Source: Elusimicrobiota bacterium
GTDB lineage: Bacteria > Elusimicrobiota > Elusimicrobia > FEN-1173
Assembly (NCBI GenBank): GCA_016706425.1
Contig: JADJJR010000001.1
Location: 1,860,001 to 1,924,000, forward strand
Direction: 5' to 3'
DNA length: 64,000 nucleotides
Position 1 is the stretch's first letter. Every line of letters begins with the position of its first letter. A model generated the notes under the pieces. That model was given only the letters and a program-made list of their open reading frames with translations. It did no database searches and had not been told where the DNA came from. Shown one piece after another: positions 25,616 to 34,786 of this stretch. The translations under genes and the position numbers were made by a program.

Positions 25616-27244
25616 ATGAAAACAATCGAAACAAGGATCGGTTCCCTTGGTCGAGTCAGCGCGTGGGCCCTGGTCGTGGCGATATCCGCCGCCGCCCCCG
25701 CCCGCGCCATCGAACTCAGCCGGGGCGACGTGGAGTTGAACATCGATTCCACCCTTTCGTTCGGCACCATTTGGCGCACCGCCGAACAGGACCAAAACCT
25801 CATCGCCAACAACCCCACCGGGAACGAGGGCGATAAGAACTACAAACGCGGGCCGGTCGCCAGCACGGTCAAGGGCACCCACGAAATCGCCCTCGGCTAC
25901 AAAAGTGTCGGCGCCTTCGTCCGATTCTCCGAGTACCACGACTTTTTAAACGCCGATCGCAAAAAATCGGCCACCAACCTCACCCCGGAGGTGCGCGACG
26001 AAATCGGCAAAGACATCGAACTCTTTGACGCCTACGCCCACGGCACCTTCAATATAGGGGAACGGGCCCTTTCCATGAAGTTGGGCAACCAAGTGGTCAA
26101 CTGGGGCGAAGCCCTCTTTTTCCAAGGCGGCATCGCCTCCGCCAACGGGTTCGACCTGCGGAACCTCCGGCAACCCGGTTCCGAAATCAAGGAAGCCATG
26201 CTTCCCACGCCGATGGCGTGGTTGTCGCTGGGCCTGCTGAAGGGCATGAACGTCGAAGGGTTTTACAACACCCAGTTCAAGAAAACCCAGCTGGAAGCCT
26301 CGGGCACCTTCTTTAGCACCAACGACACCCTCGGCGACCCGAGCGTGGAAGGGATCACCACCTCGGTGGGAACCGCCACCCGGGGGGCGGACGTCCTGGC
26401 CAAGGACGGCGGCGAATACGGCGTGTCTTTAAAATACATGCTGCCTTTCTTGACCGGCACGGAATTGGGCTTCTATTACACCAACACCCACAACCGGACC
26501 CCGATCTTGAGCGTTCGGGGCAACGCCGCCACTGACTTGGGCTTCCCTGTATTTATTCCCGGAGCGATTCGTTATTACGCGGAATATCCGGAGAATGTCA
26601 AATTGGCCGGCGTCGGGTTGAACACCGACGTCATGGGATTAGGCCTACAATTCGAGTACGCCCACCGCTACAACAATCCAACTCAATTGGCGGGATCGTC
26701 TGTGTTTACTAACGCCATCAGGCCAACTCTTCCTATTTGGGCCGGTGGCGCCTTAAGCGACACCAACGTCCACGGCTACACGGACCTCAAAACCGGTCAG
26801 TTTGACCTGCAACTGGTGAAGGACTTCGCCTCCGCCAATCCGTTCTTCGCCGACAACGCCCAATTCCTGGTGGAAGCCGCGCTGTCGCGTCTCTGGAGCG
26901 AACCCGGCGCGGGGCTGGCCGCCTTGGAATCCAACGCCAGCGGGTTGGCGCCGACCAAAACGGCCTGGGGCTACCAGGCCCGCCTGCAAATCAGCTATTA
27001 CAGCCTGCTGGGGCCCGTCGGGGTCACCCCGACGATCAGCTTCGCCCACGACGTGGACGGCGTTTCCCCCGCGGGTGGGAACTTCCTGGAAGGCCGCAAA
27101 TCCCTCGGGGGCACGTTGACGTTCAACTATCTGAACTCCGTGGCCCTGGACGTGGGGTACACAGCCAATTTCGGCGCGAGTTCGCTCAACAACACCGACG
27201 CGGACCGGGACTTCTCCAACGTCACGCTGAAGTACTACTTCTAA
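25616..27244 (+). CDS. DUF1302 family outer-membrane protein
   Basis: 542 residues with a signal peptide (about 1-30, ending ARA) followed by a beta-rich body containing many short amphipathic strands and a C-terminal aromatic residue (LKYYF), as in outer-membrane barrels. IELSRGDVELNIDSTLSFGTIWR and the N-terminal NLIANNP are typical of DUF1302. The ATG at 25616 is preferred because it opens the signal peptide; a GTGGAGG site lies about 11 bases upstream. Likely the outer-membrane pore of the exporter encoded three genes later. Its GC dips briefly around 26,540-26,750. Confidence 0.85.
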   Translation: MKTIETRIGSLGRVSAWALVVAISAAAPARAIELSRGDVELNIDSTLSFGTIWRTAEQDQNLIANNPTGNEGDKNYKRGPVASTVKGTHEIALGYKSVGAFVRFSEYHDFLNADRKKSATNLTPEVRDEIGKDIELFDAYAHGTFNIGERALSMKLGNQVVNWGEALFFQGGIASANGFDLRNLRQPGSEIKEAMLPTPMAWLSLGLLKGMNVEGFYNTQFKKTQLEASGTFFSTNDTLGDPSVEGITTSVGTATRGADVLAKDGGEYGVSLKYMLPFLTGTELGFYYTNTHNRTPILSVRGNAATDLGFPVFIPGAIRYYAEYPENVKLAGVGLNTDVMGLGLQFEYAHRYNNPTQLAGSSVFTNAIRPTLPIWAGGALSDTNVHGYTDLKTGQFDLQLVKDFASANPFFADNAQFLVEAALSRLWSEPGAGLAALESNASGLAPTKTAWGYQARLQISYYSLLGPVGVTPTISFAHDVDGVSPAGGNFLEGRKSLGGTLTFNYLNSVALDVGYTANFGASSLNNTDADRDFSNVTLKYYF

Positions 27245-27267
27245 GGGAAGGACAAGAGGAGACCGCC

Positions 27268-28602
27268 ATGAAAAAAATGATTTCAACCCTGCTGGCCGCG
27301 CTGATGACGGCGACGCTTTACGTCCCCGCCGGCGCCGCGGTGAGCGCGCAAGAAGCCGAAAAACTGGGAACGGAGTTGACCCCCCTGGGGGCCGACCCCA
27401 AGCCGAACGCGGACGGCATGATCCCCGCGTGGACGGGCGGCCTGCCCAAAAAAGCGGTTCAGGGAAACCGCTACGAGGATCCCTACGCCGAGGATCGGCC
27501 GCTCTTCACGATCACCGCGGCCACGGTCGAGAAACACAAAGACCGCCTGACCCCCGGGCAACAAGAACTGTTTAAAAAGTACCCGGGCTACAAAATGCAT
27601 GTCTACCCGACCCGCCGTTCGGCCGGCGCTCCCGACCATGTTTACGCCGCGGCCAAACAAAACGCGCTCAAAGCCATGTTGGCCGAGGCCGGCAACGGCG
27701 TCATCCATGCGGCCTTCACCGCGCCCTTCCCCATCCCCAAAAGCGGGGTCGAAGTGCTCTGGAACCACTCCCTGCACTATCGCGGGGAAAACGTGGTGCG
27801 GCAAACCGACGAAACCCCGGTGACGGCCGGAGGAAACTTCTCGGTGGTCAAAATCATCGAGAGTTTCTATCTGACCTTCTCCAAAGGGAAGCGCACGCCG
27901 TCGAGCCAAAACATCGCGTTCTACTTCATGCAGAACTTTTTGTCCCCGGCCCGCTACGCCGGTCTGATCACCATGGTCCATGAACCCATCAACCAAGTCG
28001 CCGAACCGCGCCGCGCGTGGCTTTACACGCAAGGTCTGCGGCGCGTCCGCAAGGCGCCCTTCATCGCCTACGACTCGCCCTCGCCCTCCGCGGACGGCCT
28101 GCGCACCATGGACCAGTACGACATGTGGAACGGGGCGCCGGACCGTTACGAGTGGGAGTTGTTGGGCAAGAAAGAGATCTTCGTCCCCTACAACGCCTAC
28201 AAGTTGTATGCCAAGCTGGGTGACCACAAAGACATTATTCACGCCCAACACCCGAACCCGGACTTCCTGCGCTACGAGCTTCACCGCGTGTGGGTGGTGG
28301 ATGGCAAACTGAGGAAAGACAAAGACAACATCTTCGGCCGCCGCACCTTCTACATCGACGAAGACTCCTGGCACCTCCTCGTGGCGGACCAGTACGACAA
28401 ACGCGGGTCGCTCTGGCGGGTCAGTGAATGTCACCCGATCGTCTTTTACGATCGGCAATTGGTGTGGGCGGCCGCGGAGGTGATGATGGATCTGCCCTCC
28501 CGCCGCTACCTGTTTGAGGGCCACCCCACTTACGACTTCAACGCGGACCTGAACGAAGACATGTATTCCCCCGCCGGTTTGCGGACCGTCGGCGTTCGGT
28601 AA
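27268..28602 (+). CDS. DUF1329 family periplasmic protein
   Basis: 444 residues with a signal peptide (about 1-27, AGAAVSA). The body matches DUF1329: LGTELTPLGADPKPNADGMI, IPAWTGG, NHSLHYRG, YDMWNGAPDRYEWEL, and GRRTFYIDEDSW. The family has a lipoprotein-carrier-like fold, so a periplasmic shuttle for a hydrophobic molecule is a reasonable guess; no cargo has been shown by sequence. GAGGAG lies 7 bases upstream of the ATG, 23 bases after the DUF1302 stop. Confidence 0.9.
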   Translation: MKKMISTLLAALMTATLYVPAGAAVSAQEAEKLGTELTPLGADPKPNADGMIPAWTGGLPKKAVQGNRYEDPYAEDRPLFTITAATVEKHKDRLTPGQQELFKKYPGYKMHVYPTRRSAGAPDHVYAAAKQNALKAMLAEAGNGVIHAAFTAPFPIPKSGVEVLWNHSLHYRGENVVRQTDETPVTAGGNFSVVKIIESFYLTFSKGKRTPSSQNIAFYFMQNFLSPARYAGLITMVHEPINQVAEPRRAWLYTQGLRRVRKAPFIAYDSPSPSADGLRTMDQYDMWNGAPDRYEWELLGKKEIFVPYNAYKLYAKLGDHKDIIHAQHPNPDFLRYELHRVWVVDGKLRKDKDNIFGRRTFYIDEDSWHLLVADQYDKRGSLWRVSECHPIVFYDRQLVWAAAEVMMDLPSRRYLFEGHPTYDFNADLNEDMYSPAGLRTVGVR

Positions 28603-28607
28603 ATTCC

Positions 28608-29621
28608 TTGAACACGAAGCGCCGCCTCCTCCGCGCATCCGAGGGGGCGGCGCTTTTCTTTTTGGCGGCTCTCCTTCGCGCCACGACGCCCCCGGTCGCG
28701 GCCCCCCTTGAACCGGCCGTGTTCCTGGCCGCGGACAAGGCGGGCGAACGGGTGGTGGTCGTGGGCGAACGCGGGATGATCCGTTTGTCGGATGACCGGG
28801 GGACCAGTTGGAAGTCAGCCCCCGTTCCGGTGAACGTGACGCTCACCGCCGTCCGGTTCGCCGATCCCCTCACGGGGTGGGCGACGGGGCATGAAGGGGT
28901 CATTCTAAAAACCAACGACGGCGGCGCCTCTTGGAAATTGGTGCGGGGTTCTCCCAATGACGAATCTCCCGCGCCCGACGACCCGGCGGATCAGTCGTTC
29001 TTCGCCGAACGGGCCCCCTTGTTCGATCTGCTCGCCTTGGACCCCCAGCGGATCTGGGCGGTGGGGGCCTACGGGACCGCCCTCCGCTCCTTGGATGGGG
29101 GCGAAACATGGACCCCCGTGACCATCGGGAAAAACAGCGACCTGCATCTTTTCGCCTTGGTCCGCGACGCCGGGGGCGCGCTCTGGGCCGCGGGGGAGGC
29201 CGGCGTTCTGTACGTCTCCCGCGATGGGGGCCGCTCCTGGTCGCTATCGCCCAAAATGTCCCCCGGGAGTTTTTTCGGAGGCACCGCGCTGGACAATGGG
29301 GGTGTCCTTCTGTTCGGCCTCCGGGGACGCGTGTTTGTCAGGCAACCGGTCGACGGCGCGTGGAAAAAACTGCCGGGACTGACCCAACGGTCCCTCCACG
29401 GGGCAGTGCGGGTGGGTAAAGACACGACACTTGTGGGAGGCGCGGGAGGCACCTTGATTTTTCTGAATTCACGCACCGGGGCCGCCGACGTCCGCCGACT
29501 GCCGGTCACGCGGGACATCCATTGCCTGTTGCCCTTGGACGCGGACACCGTTTTGATCTTTTCGGACGGCGAGACCCGGTCCTATCCCCTCCAACAACTT
29601 CGCGAGGGAGCCCAACCATGA
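28608..29621 (+). CDS. YCF48-like / BNR beta-propeller protein
   Basis: 337 residues beginning with TTG only 5 bases after the DUF1329 stop. A signal peptide-like stretch spans 10-28. The body has repeated propeller blades of the form DRGTSWK, NDGGASWK, LDGGETWT and RDGGRSWS with intervening GWATGHEGVILKT and IWAVGAYGTALRS, the YCF48/HCF136 pattern. In photosynthetic organisms this fold assists photosystem II assembly; in non-phototrophs it recurs beside RND exporters, where its job is unknown. Overlaps the MMPL gene by 4 bases. Confidence 0.85.
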   Translation: MNTKRRLLRASEGAALFFLAALLRATTPPVAAPLEPAVFLAADKAGERVVVVGERGMIRLSDDRGTSWKSAPVPVNVTLTAVRFADPLTGWATGHEGVILKTNDGGASWKLVRGSPNDESPAPDDPADQSFFAERAPLFDLLALDPQRIWAVGAYGTALRSLDGGETWTPVTIGKNSDLHLFALVRDAGGALWAAGEAGVLYVSRDGGRSWSLSPKMSPGSFFGGTALDNGGVLLFGLRGRVFVRQPVDGAWKKLPGLTQRSLHGAVRVGKDTTLVGGAGGTLIFLNSRTGAADVRRLPVTRDIHCLLPLDADTVLIFSDGETRSYPLQQLREGAQP

Positions 29622-31960
29622 CGTCCCCCACCACGTTCAGCCATCGGTTGGGAGCCTTCCTGTTTTCCCATCGCCCAAAAGTGATCGGGGGGTTCCTCGC
29701 GGCCACCGCGGTCATGGTGTTTTTCGCCTCCCGGCTCGAGCTTGACGCGGCTTTCACCAAGATGATCCCCACCCGCCACCCCTACATCGAAACCTTCCTC
29801 AAACACGCACCGGACTTCGGCGGCGGCAACCGTGTGGTGGTCGCGGTGATCAACAACCAGGGGGACATTTTCAACCCCGACTTTTTCGATACCCTCAAAA
29901 ACATCACCGAAGAATTGATGTCCATCCGGGGCATCGACCCCAGCCGGGTCAAATCCATCTTTTCCCCCGGGGTGCGCTACGTCGAGATCGTGGACGACGG
30001 GTTTGAGGGAAGCACCGTGATCCCGCCGGAGTTCGAGCCGACCCCCGACCAATTTCAAATCGTTCAAGAGAACATCATCAAATCCGGGCAATTGGGCCTC
30101 TTGGTGTCGAAAGATTTCCGCGCGGCCCTGGTCACGGCCGAAGTCACGGCGCAGGACCCGGACACCGGCGGTAAACTCGACACCTACGCCGTGGCCCGGG
30201 ATTTGGAGGAGCGGGTTCGCGTTCCCTTTGAAAAAAACGGACTCACTGTCCACATCCTGGGCTTTCCCAAACTGATCGGAGAGATCAAGGACAAGGGCAA
30301 AATGGGGGTGGCGTTTTTCTTGCTGACCATCCTTCTCACGACGGCGGTCGTGTACGCCTACACCCGGTCGAGGTCGTTGACCTTTACGGCGCTCGGCTGC
30401 GCGCTCTTGTCGTTAAGTTGGTTGTTGGGCTCCATGAAAATGGTGGGGTTCGGCCTGGACCCGATGTCGGTGGTGATTGTGTTCCTGGTCTTTGCGATCG
30501 CGGTCAGCCACGCCATCCAGAAAATTAATTCCTTCCGCTTGGAATGGGCCCAAAACCAAGACGCCCGCGTGGCCTCCCAGGCCAGTTTTGAGAAACTCTT
30601 CGCCCCCGGCATGATCGCCCTCGCGACCGATAACATCGGTTTTTCGACCATTTTATTTATCCCCATCCCCGTGGTGAGGGAAATCGCTTTAAGCGCCAAC
30701 CTGGGAGCCGTGTCCATCGCCTTGATCAACTTGTTTCTTCTCCCGGTTTTGCTGTCTTATCTTCCCGCCCGATGGAGCGCCGTCGTTCGCCAAGCCAACC
30801 CCCACCACAGTCACAGTCCCCTGTGGAATTTTTGGGATTCTTTTTCCACGCCGCGCGGGGCGCGCGTCACCCTTTGGCTCACCCTCGTGACCTTGGCCGT
30901 GGCCCTTTGGATCGGCAAAGGGGTCCCGATCGGGGACACCCACCCGGGCGCGCCGGAATTGCGCCCCACCGCGCGCTACAACCGGGACGTGGCGGCCATC
31001 CGGCGCCATTTCGCGGTGGGGGGCGATTTGCTGGTCGTCTACGCCGAGAGTGACGCCGACACCTGCATCGACTACCGACTTTTCAGCCACGTGGACGCGT
31101 TCACCGCACACATGGACCTCCAACCGGATGTGCTCACCGCCGTCAGTCTTTCCAAATGGGCGCGCCGTGCCTTCGCCGTCTACAACGAAGGCAACCCCAA
31201 ATGGTACGCCCTCCCCCGGGACACCGAAAATCTCCGCACGGCCACGGGCGACGCCAACTCCGACACCGGCCTGTCCAATTTCAATGGCACGGTGTTGCCC
31301 GTGTATGTCTTCGTCAAGGATCACACCGCCTCGGCCATTCGTCGGGTGGTGGCGGCGGTGGAAGACTTCCTCGCCGCCCACCCCCGGGAAGACATCCGGT
31401 TGCGCCTTGGCGGCGGCAACATCGGGGTCGAAGCGGCGACCAACGACGTGCTACGAAAATCCCAGGCGCCCATGCTGGGGTGGTTCTACGGCATGACGTT
31501 GATCGTCATTTTCATTTTCTACCGATCGTGGCAATCCATGGTCTGCATCGTGGTGCCCCTCACCCTGGTCTCGATTTGCTCCTACGCGCTGATGGCGCTG
31601 ACGGGCATCGGCCTCAAGGTCGCCACGCTCCCCATCGTGTCGGTCGGGGCCGGCGTCGGAATGGATTACGCCGTTTACATGTACGGCACCATGCGCCAAT
31701 TTTTACTGGAGGGGATGGACGTGGACGCCGCCTATTGCAAAGCCCTGCGCTCCACGGGAAAAGCCGTCTTTTTCACGGCCGGCACGCTCTCGCTGGGAAC
31801 CGGAGTTTGGGTTTTGTCGGGCCTGCAGCTTCAGGCCGATATGGGGATATTGTTCGCGTTCACCTTCGTGGCCAACATGCTGGCCGCCCTCGTGCTGTTG
31901 CCGGCCCTGGCCCACGTGCTTTTCAAAGGGCGGAACTTCGCGGGCCGCGCCAACATTTGA
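29618..31960 (+). CDS. MMPL/RND-superfamily exporter (HAE3-like)
   Basis: 780 residues; the ATG overlaps the YCF48 stop (ATGA) with GAGGGAG upstream. Two repeats of one membrane helix, a large periplasmic loop (about 45-220 and 435-600) and five helices each. The second-half core GAGVGMDYAVYMYGTMR has the conserved Asp of the proton relay; the first half reads IAVSHAIQKINSFR. The MMPL family moves lipids and other hydrophobes driven by protons. With DUF1302 as pore, DUF1329 as carrier and YCF48 as accessory, the four genes look like one envelope-spanning system. Confidence 0.88.
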   Translation: MTSPTTFSHRLGAFLFSHRPKVIGGFLAATAVMVFFASRLELDAAFTKMIPTRHPYIETFLKHAPDFGGGNRVVVAVINNQGDIFNPDFFDTLKNITEELMSIRGIDPSRVKSIFSPGVRYVEIVDDGFEGSTVIPPEFEPTPDQFQIVQENIIKSGQLGLLVSKDFRAALVTAEVTAQDPDTGGKLDTYAVARDLEERVRVPFEKNGLTVHILGFPKLIGEIKDKGKMGVAFFLLTILLTTAVVYAYTRSRSLTFTALGCALLSLSWLLGSMKMVGFGLDPMSVVIVFLVFAIAVSHAIQKINSFRLEWAQNQDARVASQASFEKLFAPGMIALATDNIGFSTILFIPIPVVREIALSANLGAVSIALINLFLLPVLLSYLPARWSAVVRQANPHHSHSPLWNFWDSFSTPRGARVTLWLTLVTLAVALWIGKGVPIGDTHPGAPELRPTARYNRDVAAIRRHFAVGGDLLVVYAESDADTCIDYRLFSHVDAFTAHMDLQPDVLTAVSLSKWARRAFAVYNEGNPKWYALPRDTENLRTATGDANSDTGLSNFNGTVLPVYVFVKDHTASAIRRVVAAVEDFLAAHPREDIRLRLGGGNIGVEAATNDVLRKSQAPMLGWFYGMTLIVIFIFYRSWQSMVCIVVPLTLVSICSYALMALTGIGLKVATLPIVSVGAGVGMDYAVYMYGTMRQFLLEGMDVDAAYCKALRSTGKAVFFTAGTLSLGTGVWVLSGLQLQADMGILFAFTFVANMLAALVLLPALAHVLFKGRNFAGRANI

Positions 31961-31964
31961 TCCC

Positions 31965-32426
31965 TTAATAAAAGGAAACCCGGTGGGACGCCAGGCGGCC
32001 CTTCCGATAAGAGAACGTTCCCAGGAACGTTCTCTTCTTTTTTAGCCACTTTAAGAAAATCCGGTCCCCTTCCCAGAGGGGCAAGCGGGGGACCGCCGCG
32101 TTCGGAATCCACCGCAACACCCCTTCGGCGGACTCCCGCGGGCGGCCCGTGAAGCGGTTCGCCGTGAACACCCACACGTACCAATCGTCCTCGCCGTCAA
32201 AACCGGGGAAGGTCAAGAAGCCGTGAAAACGGGGCTTTGTAATCCGCAGGCCGCTCTCCTCGCGCACCTCGCGGATCACGCATTCCTCCGGGGACTCCCC
32301 CGGTAACAATTTCCCCCCCAGCCCGTTCCACTTGCCCCGATGGATGTCGTTGGGTTTTTTTATACGGTGGAGCATCAAAGTTTTGCCGCCGCGTTGAAGG
32401 TAACAGAGGGTGGCCAATTTGATCAC
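31965..32426 (-). CDS. NUDIX hydrolase (MutT / 8-oxo-dGTP diphosphatase type)
   Basis: 153 residues from a GTG start. The NUDIX box GKLLPGESPEECVIREVREE followed by SGL fits Gx5Ex7REUxEExGU exactly, and the short single-domain size with an N-terminal TLCYLQRGGKTLMLHR and GKWNGLGGK matches MutT-like enzymes that clear oxidised nucleotides. The exact substrate is not decided by sequence. Converges on the MMPL gene with a 4-base gap; the last 30 codons contain the terminator hairpin of that operon. GGAGG lies 11 bases before the start. Confidence 0.88.
   Translation of the reverse strand: MIKLATLCYLQRGGKTLMLHRIKKPNDIHRGKWNGLGGKLLPGESPEECVIREVREESGLRITKPRFHGFLTFPGFDGEDDWYVWVFTANRFTGRPRESAEGVLRWIPNAAVPRLPLWEGDRIFLKWLKKKRTFLGTFSYRKGRLASHRVSFY
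32011..32043 (+). terminator. Terminator of the DUF1302-MMPL operon, inside the NUDIX gene
   Basis: Perfect 10-bp stem GAGAACGTTC / GAACGTTCTC with a 4-base loop (32011-32034) followed by TTCTTTTTT, 50 bases after the MMPL stop. It lies in the 3' coding end of the convergent NUDIX gene. Confidence 0.85.
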
Positions 32427-32487
32427 GTTGCGAAAAACCTCCGGAATTGTTAAATTATTACAAGTTTATAATATATCGGGAGGCCCC

Positions 32488-33123
32488 ATGGCACTGTCTG
32501 ATTTCTTCAGCAATTTTCACCTGTTCGCGCGCTGGTTCCACGTCTTCGCGGGGATTTTTTGGATGGGCTGCCTTTATTTCTTCAACTTCATCAATCTCCA
32601 ATTGCAACCCGCCCTGGACGACGCGACGAAAAAAGCGGTCAATCCCCAATTGATTCCCCGCGTGTTGTGGTGGTTCCGCTGGGGCGCCATGGTCACGTTC
32701 ATCACCGGCTGGATCCTCTTCGCGATGGTGTACATGTACACCCCCGGCGTCGGCGGCGGCCCCACCAACCTTTTCCAGGACGCGGAAGGCCTCACCGGCC
32801 GCGCGGCGTGGATCCTGTTGGGCGTTCTGCTCGGCTCGATCATGTGGTTCAACGTGTGGTTCGTGATCTGGCCCTCGCAGAAACGCATTTTCGGCCTCGG
32901 CGTGGCGAAAGCCGCCCCGGAAGAATTGCCCGCCCTGCGCGCCCGGGCGGCGCTGTTCTCCAAGATCAACACGTACCTCTCCGGCCCCATGCTGTTCGGC
33001 ATGTTGGCGGCGACGCACTACAGTGCGATGAATCCCGTCACGCTCGCCGTCTTCGCGGGCATCGGCCTGGCGTTCGTCTGGAGCGCGTACAAAATCTCGT
33101 CCAAAGTCGGCAAGATCGGCTGA
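32488..33123 (+). CDS. PuuD-like (urate hydroxylase N-terminal) membrane protein
   Basis: 211 residues with about 5-6 membrane helices. ARWFHVFAGIFWMGCLYFFNF, RVLWWFRWGAMVTFITGW and GSIMWFNVWFVIWPSQK match the membrane domain of urate hydroxylase PuuD (DUF989). Full-length PuuD adds a C-terminal cytochrome c domain; here no CxxCH is present. The conserved His/Trp/Arg pattern suggests a haem- or quinone-linked membrane protein; urate oxidation is not supported by neighbours. ATG at 32488 has GGGAGG 6 bases upstream, and TATAAT is at 32467-32472 in the divergent gap with the NUDIX gene. Confidence 0.75.
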   Translation: MALSDFFSNFHLFARWFHVFAGIFWMGCLYFFNFINLQLQPALDDATKKAVNPQLIPRVLWWFRWGAMVTFITGWILFAMVYMYTPGVGGGPTNLFQDAEGLTGRAAWILLGVLLGSIMWFNVWFVIWPSQKRIFGLGVAKAAPEELPALRARAALFSKINTYLSGPMLFGMLAATHYSAMNPVTLAVFAGIGLAFVWSAYKISSKVGKIG

Positions 33124-33140
33124 CGCCGGTTTCCAAAACA

Positions 33141-33179
33141 AACGGCCCGGAAGGCGACTGCCTTCCGGGCCGTTTTTTT
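33141..33179. terminator. Bidirectional terminator between puuD-like gene and xseB
   Basis: Perfect 15-bp stem (33141-33155 with 33160-33174) with GACT loop, then a T run on the plus strand and an A-rich stretch on the other side. Serves the PuuD-like gene and probably xseB, which converges on it. Confidence 0.9.
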
Positions 33180-33191
33180 CTTTCGGGAAAT

Positions 33192-33404
33192 CTACTCCTC
33201 GGCGGGCTTTTCCAGTTTTTCCATCACCCGCTTGACCTGCAACTCCGTCTCCCGGAGCCGCTTTTGGCAAAAATCGATCAATTCGGCGGCGCGCTTCACC
33301 TTTTCCGACAAATCGTCGACATCGATGTCGCCCTGGTCGAGGCCCTCCAGGATTTTCTGCACTTCGGCGTAAGCCTGGGCGTAGGTTTCGGATTTTTTGC
33401 TCAT
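33192..33404 (-). CDS. xseB: Exodeoxyribonuclease VII small subunit
   Basis: 70 residues, slightly short for XseB (about 75-85). SETYAQAYAEVQKILEGLDQ, then DLSEKVKRAAELIDFCQKRL and a C-terminal helix rich in Lys/Glu is the XseB two-helix pattern. Its ATG overlaps the xseA stop (ATGA). Pairs with XseA to degrade single-stranded DNA. Confidence 0.92.
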   Translation of the reverse strand: MSKKSETYAQAYAEVQKILEGLDQGDIDVDDLSEKVKRAAELIDFCQKRLRETELQVKRVMEKLEKPAEE

Positions 33405-34786
33405 GGTTTCTCCTTCTTGGTCGCCAACACGTTGGCGGTCACCAGCCCGTCCACGAGACGGGCCTCGATGAACTCCCCCGTTTTGATGTCCGCCAACCGC
33501 TTCGCGAGTTTTCCCCCCGCGTAAATCAAGCTGTACCCCCGGGCCAGAAGCCGGCGGGGGTCTCGCCATTCGCACTCTTTGCGGAGGGAGGTCAACTTTT
33601 CCACCCGGGATTTAAAAAAGCCCCGCTGGGCGGAATCCAGCCGCCCGGGAACCGCGGCCCACCGCTCCCGGGCCAGGCTCACCGCACGGCGGGCGCCGGA
33701 TTTCAAACGTTCCTGGGCCCGCGCCAGGGCCTCCCGGGTGCCCGCGACGGACCGCGCGGTGCCCTCGCGCCAATCCCGCGCGGCGTCGTTGAGCGCCGTG
33801 CGTTCGGTCGTCAAGCGCGCGCGGGCGGCCTCGCCCAGTTGCCGCCCCGCCTCAAGGACCCCGGACTCATAGGCCCGCACGCGCTCCACCAGGAATTGCG
33901 CGACCGCCGTGGGGGTTTTGCGGGAGGTGTGGGCCACGAGGTCCGCCACCGACGAATCGATTTCGTGGCCGATGCCCGTCAGGACGGGTTTTTCGCAGGA
34001 CGTCACCGCCCGGGCGATCTTTTCTTTGTCGAACCAAATCAGATCGGATCGCGATCCCCCACCGCGAATCAACACGACGGCGTCGATCGCGGGATCGGCG
34101 GCCAACGCCTCGATGGCGCGGGGGACGTCCTGCTCGGTTTCCACCCCCTGCATGCGCGCGTCGATGAACCGCAACGCGAACGCGTAGCCCGACGACCGCA
34201 GTTCCTCGACGAAATCGTGGTAGGCGGCGCTTCCATCGGAGGTGACCAGCCCGAGCGTCAAGGGCACGAGGGGCAGTTCGGTGGAACGGTTCCGGTCGAA
34301 GAGCCCCTGGGCTTTCAATTTTTCAATCAACTCCCGCCGGGCCCGTTCCATGTCGCCCAGGGTGAAGTGGGGGTCCACATCGAGCACTTTCAATTGCAGG
34401 CCCGCCCGGGGCCAATAGAAATCGACCTGGCAGAGGAACTTCACTTGAAGTCCGTCCTGCAGCCGCAGGTCGGCCGACGCGGCCTTGAGCTTGGCGCGGA
34501 TGGCGTTGTGGGCGTCGCCCCAGACCAACGCTTTGATGCCCGCCTTCACCGAATCCGCGCCCGATTCTTTTTCGATCAACTCAAAATAGATCTGCCCCCA
34601 CCGCCGTTGGCCGGCTTTTATAAGGTCCCGGTCATACCCTTGAATTTCGCCCACCATCCAAAAGGCGTCGGCGAACCGTTCCTGCAGGGCCGCGCCGATG
34701 GCTTGATTGACTTGGCTGACGGTCAGGGCCCGTTCGGCGCCCGGCGGCGTTTCGGTCAATTCGCGAGCGCGAGGAGCCACCGGCAT
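33401..34786 (-). CDS. xseA: Exodeoxyribonuclease VII large subunit
   Basis: Up to 461 residues. N-terminal OB fold (LTVSQVNQAIGAAL, FWMVGEIQGY), catalytic domain with LGLVTSDGSAAYHDFVEEL and DAVVLIRGGGSRSDLIWFDKE, GIGHEIDSSVADLVAHTSRKTPTA, and a long C-terminal coiled coil that binds XseB. The usual Asn-containing OB-fold segment is modified (GYDRDLIKAGQRRWGQIYFEL), with a short insertion. Start uncertain: the ATG at 34786 overlaps the previous gene by 31 bases, whereas a TTG at 34759 would give a TTGA overlap like the rest of this run. Confidence 0.93.
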   Translation of the reverse strand: MPVAPRARELTETPPGAERALTVSQVNQAIGAALQERFADAFWMVGEIQGYDRDLIKAGQRRWGQIYFELIEKESGADSVKAGIKALVWGDAHNAIRAKLKAASADLRLQDGLQVKFLCQVDFYWPRAGLQLKVLDVDPHFTLGDMERARRELIEKLKAQGLFDRNRSTELPLVPLTLGLVTSDGSAAYHDFVEELRSSGYAFALRFIDARMQGVETEQDVPRAIEALAADPAIDAVVLIRGGGSRSDLIWFDKEKIARAVTSCEKPVLTGIGHEIDSSVADLVAHTSRKTPTAVAQFLVERVRAYESGVLEAGRQLGEAARARLTTERTALNDAARDWREGTARSVAGTREALARAQERLKSGARRAVSLARERWAAVPGRLDSAQRGFFKSRVEKLTSLRKECEWRDPRRLLARGYSLIYAGGKLAKRLADIKTGEFIEARLVDGLVTANVLATKKEKP

